Shown: piece after piece, positions 34,752-44,967 of the stretch | How the letters are laid out: each line of letters starts with the position of its first letter | Numbering within the stretch: the first letter of the stretch is position 1 | NCBI RefSeq assembly: GCF_000714715.1 | Contig: NZ_JMFO01000026.1 | Location: forward strand, 1 to 44,968 | Length of the DNA: 44,968 bases | Source of the DNA: Candidatus Magnetobacterium casense | GTDB lineage: Bacteria; Nitrospirota; Thermodesulfovibrionia; Thermodesulfovibrionales; Magnetobacteriaceae | Direction: 5' to 3' | The notes under the pieces: model-generated | Seen by the model: the letters and a program-made list of their open reading frames with translations, nothing else | What the model was told of the DNA's origin: nothing | Database searches by the model: none | Position numbers and translations under genes: made by a program

Positions 34752-37700
34752 ACGGATTCATTCCCCAAGTTCAACTGCTTTGGCAGTCTTATGCTTATGC
34801 AGGCGCCGTCATTAACGTTTGAGACTTCGATATGACCCTTCAGATTGTCATCTATGATTACCTTGCAAATGTACAAACCCAGTCCTGTCCCCTTTGCCTC
34901 ACCCTTGGTAGAAAAGTATTGCTTGAACACGTCCCCAAGGACATAGTCGGAAAACCCTCCTCCGTTGTCCGTCACCCTGACGTAGATGTGGTCATCGTCT
35001 TCGTCTTCGCTTATGTTTATGAGCGGATTGGCTACATTGCGTTCTTTTACGGCCTCCAGGGAGTTTGAGAATATGTTCAGAAAGACCTGCATCAGCTCGT
35101 TCGGATACGTCTGAAACACAGACGATATCTTCCTGTCATAGTTTATCTGCACGTGGTTGTCCCGCACGGGAATGGCTATGATATTTAAGCTCTTTTCTAT
35201 AACATCGTGCAACAGGGCAGGTTCAAGCCTCTTGTTTGTCTTGTAAAAGTTTCTGAAGTCGTTGATGGTTTCAGACAAGAACGAGACGTGCTTTTCTATC
35301 TTGTCAAAGCCCTCGCTGATGTCATCTTCCGATACACTGGATAGAGCCATCTTTACTTTTAACGTAGCAATGATGGCATTAATAGTGGCCAGGGGTTGTC
35401 GCCACTGATGCGCTATGAGACTTAACATCTCACCCATCTGAGCCTGCCTCATCTTCATCAGAAACAACCTGTCCTTGTGTTTTTGTTCCGTAATATCCCG
35501 TCCTACTATTATCACTACCGTGCTGTTGTCAATGACGCTTGTGCAACCGGAAAAAGACACCAGCATGGCAACCTTTGTGCCGTTCTTTGTCTGATATGTT
35601 GCCTCATCGGTACGTTGATTGAGGTCAAGATGACATATGATATCTATTTTTTTTCCGATCAGTTCCTGCCCGCCGTACCCCAGCAGGGTGCAGGTGGCCA
35701 TGTTTACAGCCTCTATGACTGCCTCCTGCGTGACCACGATGAGCGTCTCCTGCATGGAATTGATGATGTTGCTGTAGTAGTCCTTCTGAGAGCGAAGGAG
35801 TTGCCCCTGAAGCTCTTGCAGTTCCGTGTTGGTCTTTGTCAACTGTTGCACCAACTGCCTCTCTTTCTGCATTTGTCGCTTAAGCGTCAGGTGATTTTTC
35901 ACTCTCAGCCTCACTACGTCCGGATTGACAGGCTTGGAGATATAATCGACGGCACCTAATTTCAGACCAATTGCCTCATCGTCCCTCTGGTCCATAGAGG
36001 TTAAAAAGATGATCGGCACGTCAACCAATGAGGGTTCCCCCTTGAGGCGACGACACAGTTCGTAGCCGCTGACTTCAGGCATTATGATATCAAGCAGGAT
36101 CAGGTCCGGCTTTACCGACAAGGCTATCTCAAAGGCATCCCTGGCGTTAGTGGCAAAGTACGTTGTGTAGACATCTTGCAAGGCATCATTGGTGATCTCA
36201 ATATTTGACGGTGCGTCATCCACTATGAGAATCTTTTCTTTTTCGGCGATGTTCAGCGACTCCGCAAGTGCTCTCACAATCAGCATGGCCCCCTTAAAGT
36301 CCAGCTTGTTGATATGGCTGCCCAGCTCATCGATCTCTTTTTCACTGGAGGCTGACATCAGAGACGAACGATTCTCAGCGAAATACCTCCTCACTTGCAG
36401 AGAGTTCTGTTGCAACAACTGTTGCAATTGCAAGATAATTGCACCGAGTTCGTTGACCTCATCGGAGGAGTCTGCCGTCAAGGATTCCTTTTCACGTATC
36501 AGTATCTCCAATGTATGTGCCGACTCAAATACCGTGTGAAGCTCCCTTGTCATTCTCTTCAGACATCCTGGAATCTCTCCGGAGTCTTCTTTTTTCAACA
36601 GGTCTTCAAGCTCCCTGACAACGCCAACCAGCGCCGTCGCCGATATATTAGATGCCATGCCCTTAAGACCATGTGCCAGGTCCCTGGCGCTATTGTAATC
36701 CCGCCCCCTAAGCGCTGCCTCAATGTCATCAACGATACCGGCATTGGCGTTTCTGAAATCTATAATGACCTTTTGTAGCAGTTTTCTCTTGCCGCCAAGC
36801 CTCTTAAGCCCCGATGCCACGTCAATGCCGGGGAGGTTATCCTCCTGCAGACCTTCTTCCTGCAGGGACGGTGCAGCCCCAACCACGGGGAACTCTGATG
36901 CCGTTGGCGGTATCCACTTCAGAAGCGTGTCGCAGAGGTCTTTGATGTCTATTGGCTTGGATATGTGGTCGTTCATCCCTGCCGCATAACATCTGTCCTG
37001 CTCTTCCTTCATCACGTGGGCAGTCATTGCAATTATTGGCAGCTCGTCCCCGGACAGTTTCTCTCTGATCAGCCGTGTGGCCTCAAGGCCGTCCATTTGT
37101 GGCATCTGTATGTCCATCAGGACGGCGCCATATTTTTCCTTGGCCATCTCTACGGCGCTCACCGCCTCTAGTCCGTTGTTGGCTATATCAACAACAAACC
37201 CGGCATCCGTCAGGAGTTCAAAGGCAACCTGTTGATTTACGTAATGGTCCTCCACAAGCAACAAGCGCGCCCCATTTATGCTTGACAACCTTTTAGTGTC
37301 AGATGTGCCGCTTTCATGACGCCTTACCTGATGCCTTGTATCCTTGCCAAAGGCCTCAAGTATCGTGTTAAACAGCATGGATTTCTTGAGAGGCTTTGTG
37401 AGGAAAGACCTTATGCCAAGCTCCCTGGACACTTGCCTGACATCGTCATTGCCGTGGGCCGTCACCATAATTATGATCGGCGGGTTGGTTATTTTAGGGT
37501 CAGAGAGGATATGCCTTGTTGTCTCAAGGCCGTTCATCCCCGGCATCTTGTGATCGATAAGTAACAACTTGTATTGCCGCTGCGTTGACATCTCACAAGA
37601 GCGCCTCAATTGCTCTATGGCCGCCATGCCGCAATCAACTGTTGTCACCTCCATGGTAAAGCCCTCCAGTATATCCTTTAATATCTCGCGGGCACTTTCG

Positions 37701-39334
37701 TTGTCGTCAGCCACCATGACCTTCATCCCTACAAGGTCGTGGGGTATCAGGTAAGTTGTCCCTGGTGGTTGTCGGCAGGCAGTTTTTAGGGTAAAGGTAA
37801 ACTCGCTTCCTTTGCCGTATTCGCTTTTTGCACTGATTTCGCCATTCATCAACTCTATCAGTTTCCGGCATATACTCAGCCCAAGACCGGTACCGCCATA
37901 CCTCCTTGTTGTCGAGCTGTCGGCCTGTGAAAACGGTTTGAACAGATTTGGCATTACGTCAGGCTTTATACCAATCCCGGTATCTTTGACGGAAAAACCC
38001 AGGGTGACCTCTTTATCGTCCATATCAATGACCTTGATGGCCAGTATAATCTCTCCCTGTTCAGTGAACTTGATTGCATTACCGAGCAGATTGGTGATCA
38101 CCTGGGTTATCCTCAAGGGGTCACCGGTGAGCAGGAAAGGGACGTCCTTGTCGATAGAGAGCATTATCTCTACACCCTTTTCCTCCGCCTTGATGGCCAG
38201 CATGTTGACTATATTATCCAGGACACTGTTGAGGTCAAAGTCAACGATATCCAGCTCCAGTCTTCCGGCCTCTATCTTTGAGAGGTCGAGCAGATCGTTA
38301 ATGAGCAACAGCAGTGAATTTGACGATGACTGTATCTTGTTGACGTAGTCTCTCTGTTTTGCCGATAGTTCGGTTTGCAGCATCAAACGGCCAAGGCCAA
38401 CAATGCCGTTGATCGGTGTGCGTATTTCATGGCTCATGTTGGCAAGAAATTCGCTTTTGGCGCGGTTGGCGCTGTCGGCCTCCCGCATTGCCGTCATTAA
38501 CCTGGTCTCAATTATGCGACGTTGAGTGATATCCTCTCCGGCCCCCATGAGTGAGGTGATTTTACCATTTTTGTCGTACAGTGGTGTTACATGCCAGTAA
38601 ATTAGTCGTTCGGAGCCGTCCTTTGCAAGGACATAGTTCTCATGGAAATCAAGCGTCACCCTGCCTGCCAGGGAATCATTAAAAGAGCTTCTGTCAGTCT
38701 CACGCTTATCCACGGGGATACAGAGATCAAACCAGTCCTTGCCCATGATTTCGTTTTCGTGGTAGCCAAGTATATCGCATCCCTTCCTGTTAATGAGTTG
38801 GAGGCTATGGTCTGAATTCACAACTACTATCATGACACCCGCCATGTCAAGGTATCTCTGTGCCGTTTCCTTTTCGCTTCTTAAGGCGTCTTCCAGTTTT
38901 TTTCTATCGGTGATATCCCACAGTATGCCAAGCATACCAATAACGACGCCATTGTCATCACGGACTGGGGAGAGTACCGTATGGACGACAGATTCCATAC
39001 CGTTTTTCATATATGGCTCATCAAAACTCTCGGCAACCCCTGATTGCATGATACGGATATCGTTGATGAGGAATCGTTCTGCCAGGTGCTTGGGGAAGAA
39101 GTCAAAGGCTGTCCTGCCTATTATGTCGTCAGATTTGAGATTGAATTCGGATGCAAATGCCTGGTTGACTGCGACGTAGACTAAGTCCCTGTTTTTATAA
39201 AACACCTTCTGCGGGATATTGTTCAGCAGGAGTCGATATTTTTCTTCGCTCTGGATGAAGCATTTTTCAAAGTGCTCCCGTTCCCTGATCTCTCTTTGAA
39301 GGGCTTCGGTGAGTTCATGCAGTTGTGTTTCCAT
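34748..39334 (-). CDS. Giant hybrid histidine kinase with two kinase cores, three receivers and an Hpt domain
   Basis: A 1528-residue protein with no membrane segment. Domains in order: PAS (about 20-140), PAS (about 155-280), HisKA with H302 in [11 protein letters not shown], HATPase ([24 protein letters not shown]), receiver with D594 (LLIDHKMPG), receiver with D741 ([12 protein letters not shown]), Hpt with H888 ([10 protein letters not shown]), a helical linker, receiver with D1082 ([11 protein letters not shown]), PAS, and a second kinase core with H1309 ([13 protein letters not shown]) plus HATPase ([15 protein letters not shown]). The first part is a complete BarA-type phosphorelay; the part from about 1040 is a paralogue of the 637-residue kinase at 40713-42626. 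The gene appears to be a fusion. All phospho-acceptor residues are present. Confidence 0.93.
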   Translation of the reverse strand: METQLHELTEALQREIREREHFEKCFIQSEEKYRLLLNNIPQKVFYKNRDLVYVAVNQAFASEFNLKSDDIIGRTAFDFFPKHLAERFLINDIRIMQSGVAESFDEPYMKNGMESVVHTVLSPVRDDNGVVIGMLGILWDITDRKKLEDALRSEKETAQRYLDMAGVMIVVVNSDHSLQLINRKGCDILGYHENEIMGKDWFDLCIPVDKRETDRSSFNDSLAGRVTLDFHENYVLAKDGSERLIYWHVTPLYDKNGKITSLMGAGEDITQRRIIETRLMTAMREADSANRAKSEFLANMSHEIRTPINGIVGLGRLMLQTELSAKQRDYVNKIQSSSNSLLLLINDLLDLSKIEAGRLELDIVDFDLNSVLDNIVNMLAIKAEEKGVEIMLSIDKDVPFLLTGDPLRITQVITNLLGNAIKFTEQGEIILAIKVIDMDDKEVTLGFSVKDTGIGIKPDVMPNLFKPFSQADSSTTRRYGGTGLGLSICRKLIELMNGEISAKSEYGKGSEFTFTLKTACRQPPGTTYLIPHDLVGMKVMVADDNESAREILKDILEGFTMEVTTVDCGMAAIEQLRRSCEMSTQRQYKLLLIDHKMPGMNGLETTRHILSDPKITNPPIIIMVTAHGNDDVRQVSRELGIRSFLTKPLKKSMLFNTILEAFGKDTRHQVRRHESGTSDTKRLSSINGARLLLVEDHYVNQQVAFELLTDAGFVVDIANNGLEAVSAVEMAKEKYGAVLMDIQMPQMDGLEATRLIREKLSGDELPIIAMTAHVMKEEQDRCYAAGMNDHISKPIDIKDLCDTLLKWIPPTASEFPVVGAAPSLQEEGLQEDNLPGIDVASGLKRLGGKRKLLQKVIIDFRNANAGIVDDIEAALRGRDYNSARDLAHGLKGMASNISATALVGVVRELEDLLKKEDSGEIPGCLKRMTRELHTVFESAHTLEILIREKESLTADSSDEVNELGAIILQLQQLLQQNSLQVRRYFAENRSSLMSASSEKEIDELGSHINKLDFKGAMLIVRALAESLNIAEKEKILIVDDAPSNIEITNDALQDVYTTYFATNARDAFEIALSVKPDLILLDIIMPEVSGYELCRRLKGEPSLVDVPIIFLTSMDQRDDEAIGLKLGAVDYISKPVNPDVVRLRVKNHLTLKRQMQKERQLVQQLTKTNTELQELQGQLLRSQKDYYSNIINSMQETLIVVTQEAVIEAVNMATCTLLGYGGQELIGKKIDIICHLDLNQRTDEATYQTKNGTKVAMLVSFSGCTSVIDNSTVVIIVGRDITEQKHKDRLFLMKMRQAQMGEMLSLIAHQWRQPLATINAIIATLKVKMALSSVSEDDISEGFDKIEKHVSFLSETINDFRNFYKTNKRLEPALLHDVIEKSLNIIAIPVRDNHVQINYDRKISSVFQTYPNELMQVFLNIFSNSLEAVKERNVANPLINISEDEDDDHIYVRVTDNGGGFSDYVLGDVFKQYFSTKGEAKGTGLGLYICKVIIDDNLKGHIEVSNVNDGACISIRLPKQLNLGNESV

Positions 39335-39351
39335 TGGCTGCTTACATATCC

Positions 39352-40716
39352 TTAAAGCTCTATCCTGAACTCGGCTCCACCGTCAATGTTTCTTGCCGTC
39401 AGTTTGCCGCCCATATCAAGCTCGATAAACTGTCGCGCTATATACAGTCCAAGCCCCGTCCCTGACTTAGGCCCCTTACTGGTTTGATATGGTTCAAATA
39501 TCTTTTCGATCAGAGGCTCACTGATACCGCCTCCGTTGTCCTGGACAGTGATGACCGGTCTGTTGTCTGCGGTGAAGAGGCAGATGTTGATTTGTCTGTC
39601 TGTCTGGCGGCTTTCCATGAGGGCATCCCGTGCATTATTGATTATCTGCGACAGGGCCTCGCCCATATCAAGCTCGATAAACTGTCGCGCTATATACAGT
39701 CCAAGCCCCGTCCCTGACTTAGGCCCCTTACTGGTTTGATATGGTTCAAATATCTTTTCGATCAGAGGCTCACTGATACCGCCTCCGTTGTCCTGGACAG
39801 TGATGACCGGTCTGTTGTCTGCGGTGAAGAGGCAGATGTTGATTTGTCTGTCTGTCTGGCGGCTTTCCATGAGGGCATCCCGTGCATTATTGATTATCTG
39901 CGACAGGGCCTCAATCAGCTTGGTACGGCAACCCGTTAGCGTGTGATTTTCGACGACGTCTACCTTTACCGCTATGCAACAGTCTTTGAGTGCTTCGCCA
40001 AGGAGTACCAGGACAGTGCCTATCGTCTCTGCAATGTCAAATGTTACATCGTCAGAGTCCGCCCTCGGTACGGAGGCCAGAAACAACTCTATTGTGCCGG
40101 ACATCTTTTGCACCACTGACATGGAACGGTCTATGAAATCATCCAGGAACTTTTTATCCAGCACCCCTTCATCATAGACAAGTTCCATGTTTTGAATCAA
40201 CAGTCCGACCTCGTTGAGCGGATTTCTCCAGTGGTGTGCGATGTTTTTGAACAGTTCGTTTATAGCGGCAAGTCTGATCTTGAAGACGTTACACCGCATG
40301 TACTCTTCCTCGTACTTTATTGCCGTGCACACCTTGAGCAGGACGTCCAGTAACTGCTCGTTGTTTATGGGCTTTGTTATAAACTTATCAATCCCTATGT
40401 TTATCAGCTCAAGCAGGTACTCGGAGTCATTGTATGCAGACGTGATCAGGATTGGCTGCTTTCTGTTAATCAGCTTGATCTCCCTGGCCAGCCTGATGCC
40501 ATCAAACATGGGCATCTTGATATCCGTGATGACTATGTCGTACCTGTCCCTCTTGTACAACTCCAGGGCTTCCTTGCCGTCACGGGCAACATCGACCCTT
40601 TTGAAGAATTTCATATAAAACTTACTGTATTCATTCCTCATGTCATCCTCATCCTCGGCGTACAGGATGCTCAATGACTGGGCTAATTCCTTCAGTATCA
40701 TGAGATTGGCCTTCAT
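39352..40716 (-). CDS. REC-histidine kinase with duplicated ATPase core
   Basis: A 454-residue protein. A receiver domain with D65 (VITDIKMPMFDG) is followed by a dimerisation helix with His161 (NIAHHWRNPLNE) and the ATPase domain. Residues 269-352 and 353-436 are exact copies: each contains the N box (IINNARDAL), G1 (VQDNGGGI), and G2 ([11 protein letters not shown]). The paralogue at 33642-34751 has one copy and is 85 residues shorter. The duplication keeps frame, so the protein remains full length. Whether both ATP sites fold is unknown. The ATG overlaps the upstream kinase stop by four bases, and the giant hybrid kinase follows after 17 bases. Confidence 0.9.
   Translation of the reverse strand: MKANLMILKELAQSLSILYAEDEDDMRNEYSKFYMKFFKRVDVARDGKEALELYKRDRYDIVITDIKMPMFDGIRLAREIKLINRKQPILITSAYNDSEYLLELINIGIDKFITKPINNEQLLDVLLKVCTAIKYEEEYMRCNVFKIRLAAINELFKNIAHHWRNPLNEVGLLIQNMELVYDEGVLDKKFLDDFIDRSMSVVQKMSGTIELFLASVPRADSDDVTFDIAETIGTVLVLLGEALKDCCIAVKVDVVENHTLTGCRTKLIEALSQIINNARDALMESRQTDRQINICLFTADNRPVITVQDNGGGISEPLIEKIFEPYQTSKGPKSGTGLGLYIARQFIELDMGEALSQIINNARDALMESRQTDRQINICLFTADNRPVITVQDNGGGISEPLIEKIFEPYQTSKGPKSGTGLGLYIARQFIELDMGGKLTARNIDGGAEFRIEL
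39409..39912. repeat. Perfect 252-bp in-frame tandem duplication
   Basis: 39409-39660 and 39661-39912 are identical at every position I compared, 84 codons each. The absence of any substitution implies a very recent event, or an assembly artefact. Confidence 0.9.
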
Positions 40717-42626
40717 TGAGGTTTACTCTCCTTGTTCAAAGTTTTTGGCACTTTTATGCTCATACAAGCGCCGTCGTCGCAGTTTGAGGCCTCGATGCTG
40801 CCCTTTAAATGGTCGTCAATTATTACCCTGCAGATGTACAAACCCAAACCCGTCCCCTTTGCCTCGCTCTTGGTGGAGTAGTATTGCGTGAATATGTTTT
40901 CCAGAACATAATCGGAAAAACCACCGCCGTTGTCGATTACCTTGACATAGATATACAGTTCATCTTCGTCTTCGATTATTCTTATGTACGGATTGGCTAT
41001 TTTCCGTTCTTTTATGGCCTCCAGGGAGTTAGACAGGAGGTTCAGAAAGACCTGCATCATTTCGTTGGGATACGTCTGAATGGGTGTGTATATCTTTTTG
41101 TCAAAGGTGACTTGTACCTTGTTATCTCTCAGTGGAATTTCTATGACCTTTAAGCTCTTGTCTATGACGGTATGCAGGACGACCGAGTCAACCCTTTTGT
41201 CCGTCCTGTAGAAGTTTCTGAAATCGTTGATTGTCTCCGACAGGAATATTACGTGTCTCTCTATGTCATCCATGGCGGCAGAGACTTCATCTTCGGATAC
41301 GCCGGCAATGGTCATATTCACCTTCAGGTTTGCGATAATGGCATTGATAGTGGCCAGGGGTTGTCTCCACTGATGTGCAATGAGGCTTAACATTTCACCC
41401 ATCTGAGCCTGCCTCATCTTCATCATAAACAACCTGTCCCGATTCTTTTGCTCTGTGATATCCCGCCCTACCATTATCATCACCCTGCTGTTGTCGATAA
41501 CGCTCGTGCAACTGGAAAAAGACACCAGCATGGGGATTTTGGTGCCGTTCTTTGTATTATAGAGTATCTCTTCGGCAAGCAGGCTGTTGAGATCAACGTT
41601 ACAGATGATGTCTATATTTCGGCCGATTATTTCTCTCTCAGTGTATCCGAGCAGGTTGCATGTGGCAGAGTTTACCGCCTCTATGATTGCCTCTTGTGTG
41701 ACCACAATGAGCGTATCCTGCATGGAGTTGATAATATTGTTGTAGTAGTCCTTCTGGGTGCGAAGTATTTGCCGCTCAAGTTCCTTGAGGTCCGTAATGT
41801 CCACAACCCCTGCCGTTGCCCCGGCATAAGAGCCGTTCCTGTCCGTAATGGGCGACATCACCACTGTTACGTACATGACGGAGCCGTCTCTGCGCAGAAG
41901 TTCCATTTCAAACTGCTGCGGCACCATGTCCACGCTTAAGCGTCCGATGGTTATTTCAAAGGTGTCCGCCCAGTGTTTGTCCATATATGCGGATGGACGT
42001 GTCTGCTTCATCTCCTCGGTGCCGTATCCCATCATCTCTGCCATACGTGGGTTTATCAGTGTTGTTACACCACCCTTGTCTATAGTCCAGACCCCTGCGT
42101 GTGACAGTTCAAACAACTGACGATATTTGTGTTCGCTGTATTTTAATGCCTTTTCTATGCGTCTGCGCTCTATATTTTCGTTCAGGATTGTTGCGTTGGC
42201 ATTTGTCAACTGTTGTATCAACTGTTGTTCGAGCAACATCTGTCTCTTCAAATCCAACTGATTTTTGACACGCAATTTCACCACGGCAGGGTTAACAGGC
42301 TTGGAGATATAATCGACGGCGCCTAACTCCAAGCCAACAGCTTCACTGTCTTTTTCGCTCATGGACGTCAAAAATATAACCGATACATCCGCCAATGAAG
42401 GTTCCTGCTTTAACTGGCGGCACAAGTCGTACCCGCTGCTATCAGGCATGATGATATCAAGCAGTATCAGGTCAGGCTTTATAGACAAGGCTACATCCAG
42501 GGCGTCTCTGGCGTTAGTGGCAAAGTACGTCATGTAGTTGTCTTGCAATGCCTCATTGGTTATCTCAATGGTGGAGATGTTGTCGTCAACTATCAGCACC
42601 TTTTGTTTTTCAGTTTCGTAAGACAT
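40713..42626 (-). CDS. REC-PAS-PAS histidine kinase
   Basis: A 637-residue protein and first gene of the operon. A receiver domain has D57 (LLDIIMPDSSG) and SKPVNP. Two PAS domains follow (HAGVWTIDKGGVTTLINPRM and, later, [15 protein letters not shown]), then a kinase core with H418 ([13 protein letters not shown]), and HATPase ([24 protein letters not shown]). The N-terminal receiver suggests it is controlled by an upstream kinase. It matches the last 490 or so residues of the giant hybrid kinase, with one extra PAS domain here. A GGAG precedes the ATG at 42626. Confidence 0.92.
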   Translation of the reverse strand: MSYETEKQKVLIVDDNISTIEITNEALQDNYMTYFATNARDALDVALSIKPDLILLDIIMPDSSGYDLCRQLKQEPSLADVSVIFLTSMSEKDSEAVGLELGAVDYISKPVNPAVVKLRVKNQLDLKRQMLLEQQLIQQLTNANATILNENIERRRIEKALKYSEHKYRQLFELSHAGVWTIDKGGVTTLINPRMAEMMGYGTEEMKQTRPSAYMDKHWADTFEITIGRLSVDMVPQQFEMELLRRDGSVMYVTVVMSPITDRNGSYAGATAGVVDITDLKELERQILRTQKDYYNNIINSMQDTLIVVTQEAIIEAVNSATCNLLGYTEREIIGRNIDIICNVDLNSLLAEEILYNTKNGTKIPMLVSFSSCTSVIDNSRVMIMVGRDITEQKNRDRLFMMKMRQAQMGEMLSLIAHQWRQPLATINAIIANLKVNMTIAGVSEDEVSAAMDDIERHVIFLSETINDFRNFYRTDKRVDSVVLHTVIDKSLKVIEIPLRDNKVQVTFDKKIYTPIQTYPNEMMQVFLNLLSNSLEAIKERKIANPYIRIIEDEDELYIYVKVIDNGGGFSDYVLENIFTQYYSTKSEAKGTGLGLYICRVIIDDHLKGSIEASNCDDGACMSIKVPKTLNKESKPQ

Positions 42627-42761
42627 TATAAATACTCCATTATTCCCATGAAATATAAAAAAATCCAGTTAGAACATGCAGAATTGAATAGCTCCTTGAG
42701 CCTCTTGCAAAAAGAAACCAAAACTCACTAAAAATATCTGCCCTACCCTCATCAATGAGGT

Positions 42762-42888
42762 CTAAATTTTACTCGTTAAGATGTAGTCTCTGAGAGCTAT
42801 TTCTATGGCCTGAGTTTTAGTCTTTTGCACTAGAGAGATACCTTGCTTCATTAAGCAACTCGTACTTTATTCTAAGTGTTGTCCTCAT
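42762..42888 (-). pseudogene. VapB-type antitoxin remnant, one-base frameshift
   Basis: From ATG 42888 the frame reads MRTTLRIKYELLNEARYLSS and stops within a few codons. Dropping one A from the AAAA tract restores KTKTQAIEIALRDYI, the standard second half of the ribbon-helix-helix VapB/DUF2191 antitoxins. The restored frame ends at 42762. No VapC toxin follows; the Rpn gene and kinase operon flank it. It is either decayed or a sequencing error in a homopolymer. Confidence 0.7.
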
Positions 42889-42917
42889 ATATCGTCTCTC
42901 TCATACATTTGAGTAAG

Positions 42918-43871
42918 TCACAGCAATCCCTCAATCTCCCTGATGTCCTGTGCCCTTATCAACGCCTCTGTTATTGAGCGGAGCCTTGACGTATCTCCAT
43001 AGCCTCTGATCTTCGGCATAAACGATAAGCCTTCTTCACCAAATCTGGCCCTTAACAAAAGTTCTATCGTATCTTGCATGCCTTCCACCCGACCACTTTC
43101 CAAACCCTCCTGTATACCCTCCTGCTTACCCTTCTGTATACCCTTCTGTATACCCTTCTCTATGCCCTTCTCTATACCTTCCTGTATACCCTCTTGCTTA
43201 CCTTGTATGAATCTCAGGTCCTTTTCTATTGGTAAATCGTATGCAAGTGACATTTTTCCAGCCTCCTCTATCACGATTTTTTGCATGTCTCTCAACCTTG
43301 AGAGCATCTCTAATGTCCTTATATTTCTTGACAGTTCCAGTCCTTTAGCGACCTTCATCAGCTCACCTAAAATCTGTCGTACAAGCTCCCTCTCATCGCG
43401 CCCGCCCATGTTGCATAATATCGCCAGGATAATTTTCCCCGGTACACCCGAATACAGAAATTGTTCGCACTTGATATTCCTCATATCGATCAACCTGTAC
43501 TTGTAGCGCATCTCCGGCAGTTTTAATCGAGTTTTCATATTCATCTTGTCTTTGCCGATAAATATGACGTACTGCTTTACTCTCAGCTCGTACAACGAAT
43601 ATATGTGAATAAAGTACCGCATCATTCTCTTAAGCATTTTGGGGTCATTTGTGCTCTGAATCTCTGCGTGTGCAATGAAGGAGTCGGTGTTGGCGGAGTC
43701 CACCCTTGCCAGAAAATCAGCCTCACGTTCGTCCGTCAACTGCATAATGGGGTTCAGCCTGGTAATTTTATCGGCCTTGATCCCCAAGACACTCTCTATC
43801 AGAGGCTGCTCTATTTCCTCAATCAGCTCCTTGATGAGCTTATCGTAACCGCCTGGTGGTGTAGTATCCAT
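42918..43871 (-). CDS. Rpn-family PD-(D/E)XK nuclease/putative transposase (copy 1)
   Basis: A 317-residue protein of the Rpn/PD-(D/E)XK transposase-like group. The N-terminal part has the core: an Asp in ADFLARVDS and the E-X-Q form of the second motif in IAHAEIQST, then MLKRMMRYFIHIYSLYE. Residues about 225-265 are short repeats rich in Gly, Glu, Gln, Lys and Ile (EGIEKGI, QKGIQKG). Related E. coli Rpn proteins are nucleases that promote recombination. The copy at 44074-44967 is nearly identical but has 20 fewer residues in the repeat. Both are complete, with ATG starts opening MDTTPPGGYDKL. Confidence 0.85.
   Translation of the reverse strand: MDTTPPGGYDKLIKELIEEIEQPLIESVLGIKADKITRLNPIMQLTDEREADFLARVDSANTDSFIAHAEIQSTNDPKMLKRMMRYFIHIYSLYELRVKQYVIFIGKDKMNMKTRLKLPEMRYKYRLIDMRNIKCEQFLYSGVPGKIILAILCNMGGRDERELVRQILGELMKVAKGLELSRNIRTLEMLSRLRDMQKIVIEEAGKMSLAYDLPIEKDLRFIQGKQEGIQEGIEKGIEKGIQKGIQKGKQEGIQEGLESGRVEGMQDTIELLLRARFGEEGLSFMPKIRGYGDTSRLRSITEALIRAQDIREIEGLL
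43120..43200. repeat. 12-bp coding microsatellite in the Rpn gene
   Basis: Units such as ACCCTTCTGTAT recur every 12 bp, encoding GI(Q/E)(K/E) blocks. The neighbouring paralogue has about 60 bp less of this tract. Confidence 0.8.
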
Positions 43872-44073
43872 ATTGATCTATTATAACGCATGGCATTAAA
43901 AATTAAAAGTTACCTAAAAACAGGCGCATAAAAAACTCATGGGTGCCTTGGGGAAAGAAAAGGGTGCCAAATCACTCAGAACTGCAATACAACACGCTAA
44001 CTCATAATATACCACCCTCTTTTAAAGCAATCTAAAAAAAACTCACTGCTAACATTAGTGTAACCGGAGGAGG
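43872..44073. other. Spacer between the Rpn copies
   Basis: About 200 AT-rich bases with a direct repeat of GGGTGCC around 43943-43970. I see no gene. Confidence 0.5.
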
Positions 44074-44967
44074 TTAAAGCAATCCCTCAATCTCCCTGAT
44101 GTCCTGTGCCCTTATCAACGCCTCTGTTATTGAGCGGAGCCTTGACGTATCTCCATAGCCTCTGATCTTCGGCATAAACGATAAACCTTCTTCACCAAAT
44201 CTGGCCCGTAACAAAAGCTCTATCGTATCTTGCATGCCTTCCACCCGGCCACTTTCCAAACCCTCCTGTATACCCTCCTGCTTACCCTCTTGCTTACCTT
44301 GTATGAATCTCAGGTCCTTTTCTATTGGTAAATCGTATGCAAGTGACATTTTTCCAGCCTCCTCTATCACGATTTTTTGCATGTCTCTCAACCTTGAGAG
44401 CATCTCTAATGTCCTTATATTTCTTGACAGTTCCAGTCCTTTAGCGACCTTCATCAGCTCACCTAAAATCTGTCGTACAAGCTCCCTCTCATCGCGCCCG
44501 CCCATGTTGCATAATATCGCCAGGATAATTTTCCCCGGTACACCCGAATACAGAAATTGTTCGCACTTGATATTCCTCATATCGATCAACCTGTACTTGT
44601 AGCGCATCTCGGGCAGTTTTAATCGAGTTTTCATATTCATCTTGTCTTTGCCGATAAATATGACGTACTGCTTTACTCTCAACTCGTACAACGAATATAT
44701 GTGAATAAAGTACCGCATCATTCTCTTAAGCATTTTGGGGTCATTTGTGCTCTGAATCTCTGCGTGTGCAATGAAGGAGTCGGTGTTGGCGGAGTCCACC
44801 CTTGCCAGAAAATCAGCCTCACGTTCGTCCGTCAACTGCATAATGGGGTTCAGCCTGGTAATTTTATCGGCCTTGATCCCCAAGACACTCTCTATCAGAG
44901 GCTGCTCTATTTCCTCAATCAGCTCCTTGATGAGCTTATCGTAACCGCCTGGTGGTGTAGTATCCAT
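44074..44967 (-). CDS. Rpn-family PD-(D/E)XK nuclease/putative transposase (copy 2)
   Basis: A complete 297-residue gene whose ATG (44967) is one base from the window edge. Apart from the shortened repeat (GKQEGKQEGIQEG) the protein is the same as copy 1, and the DNA differs at only a handful of positions, mostly silent. The duplicated block begins at the stop-codon side around GCAATCCCTC. The upstream flank is not visible, so the promoter and the extent of duplication cannot be judged. Confidence 0.85.
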   Translation of the reverse strand: MDTTPPGGYDKLIKELIEEIEQPLIESVLGIKADKITRLNPIMQLTDEREADFLARVDSANTDSFIAHAEIQSTNDPKMLKRMMRYFIHIYSLYELRVKQYVIFIGKDKMNMKTRLKLPEMRYKYRLIDMRNIKCEQFLYSGVPGKIILAILCNMGGRDERELVRQILGELMKVAKGLELSRNIRTLEMLSRLRDMQKIVIEEAGKMSLAYDLPIEKDLRFIQGKQEGKQEGIQEGLESGRVEGMQDTIELLLRARFGEEGLSFMPKIRGYGDTSRLRSITEALIRAQDIREIEGLL

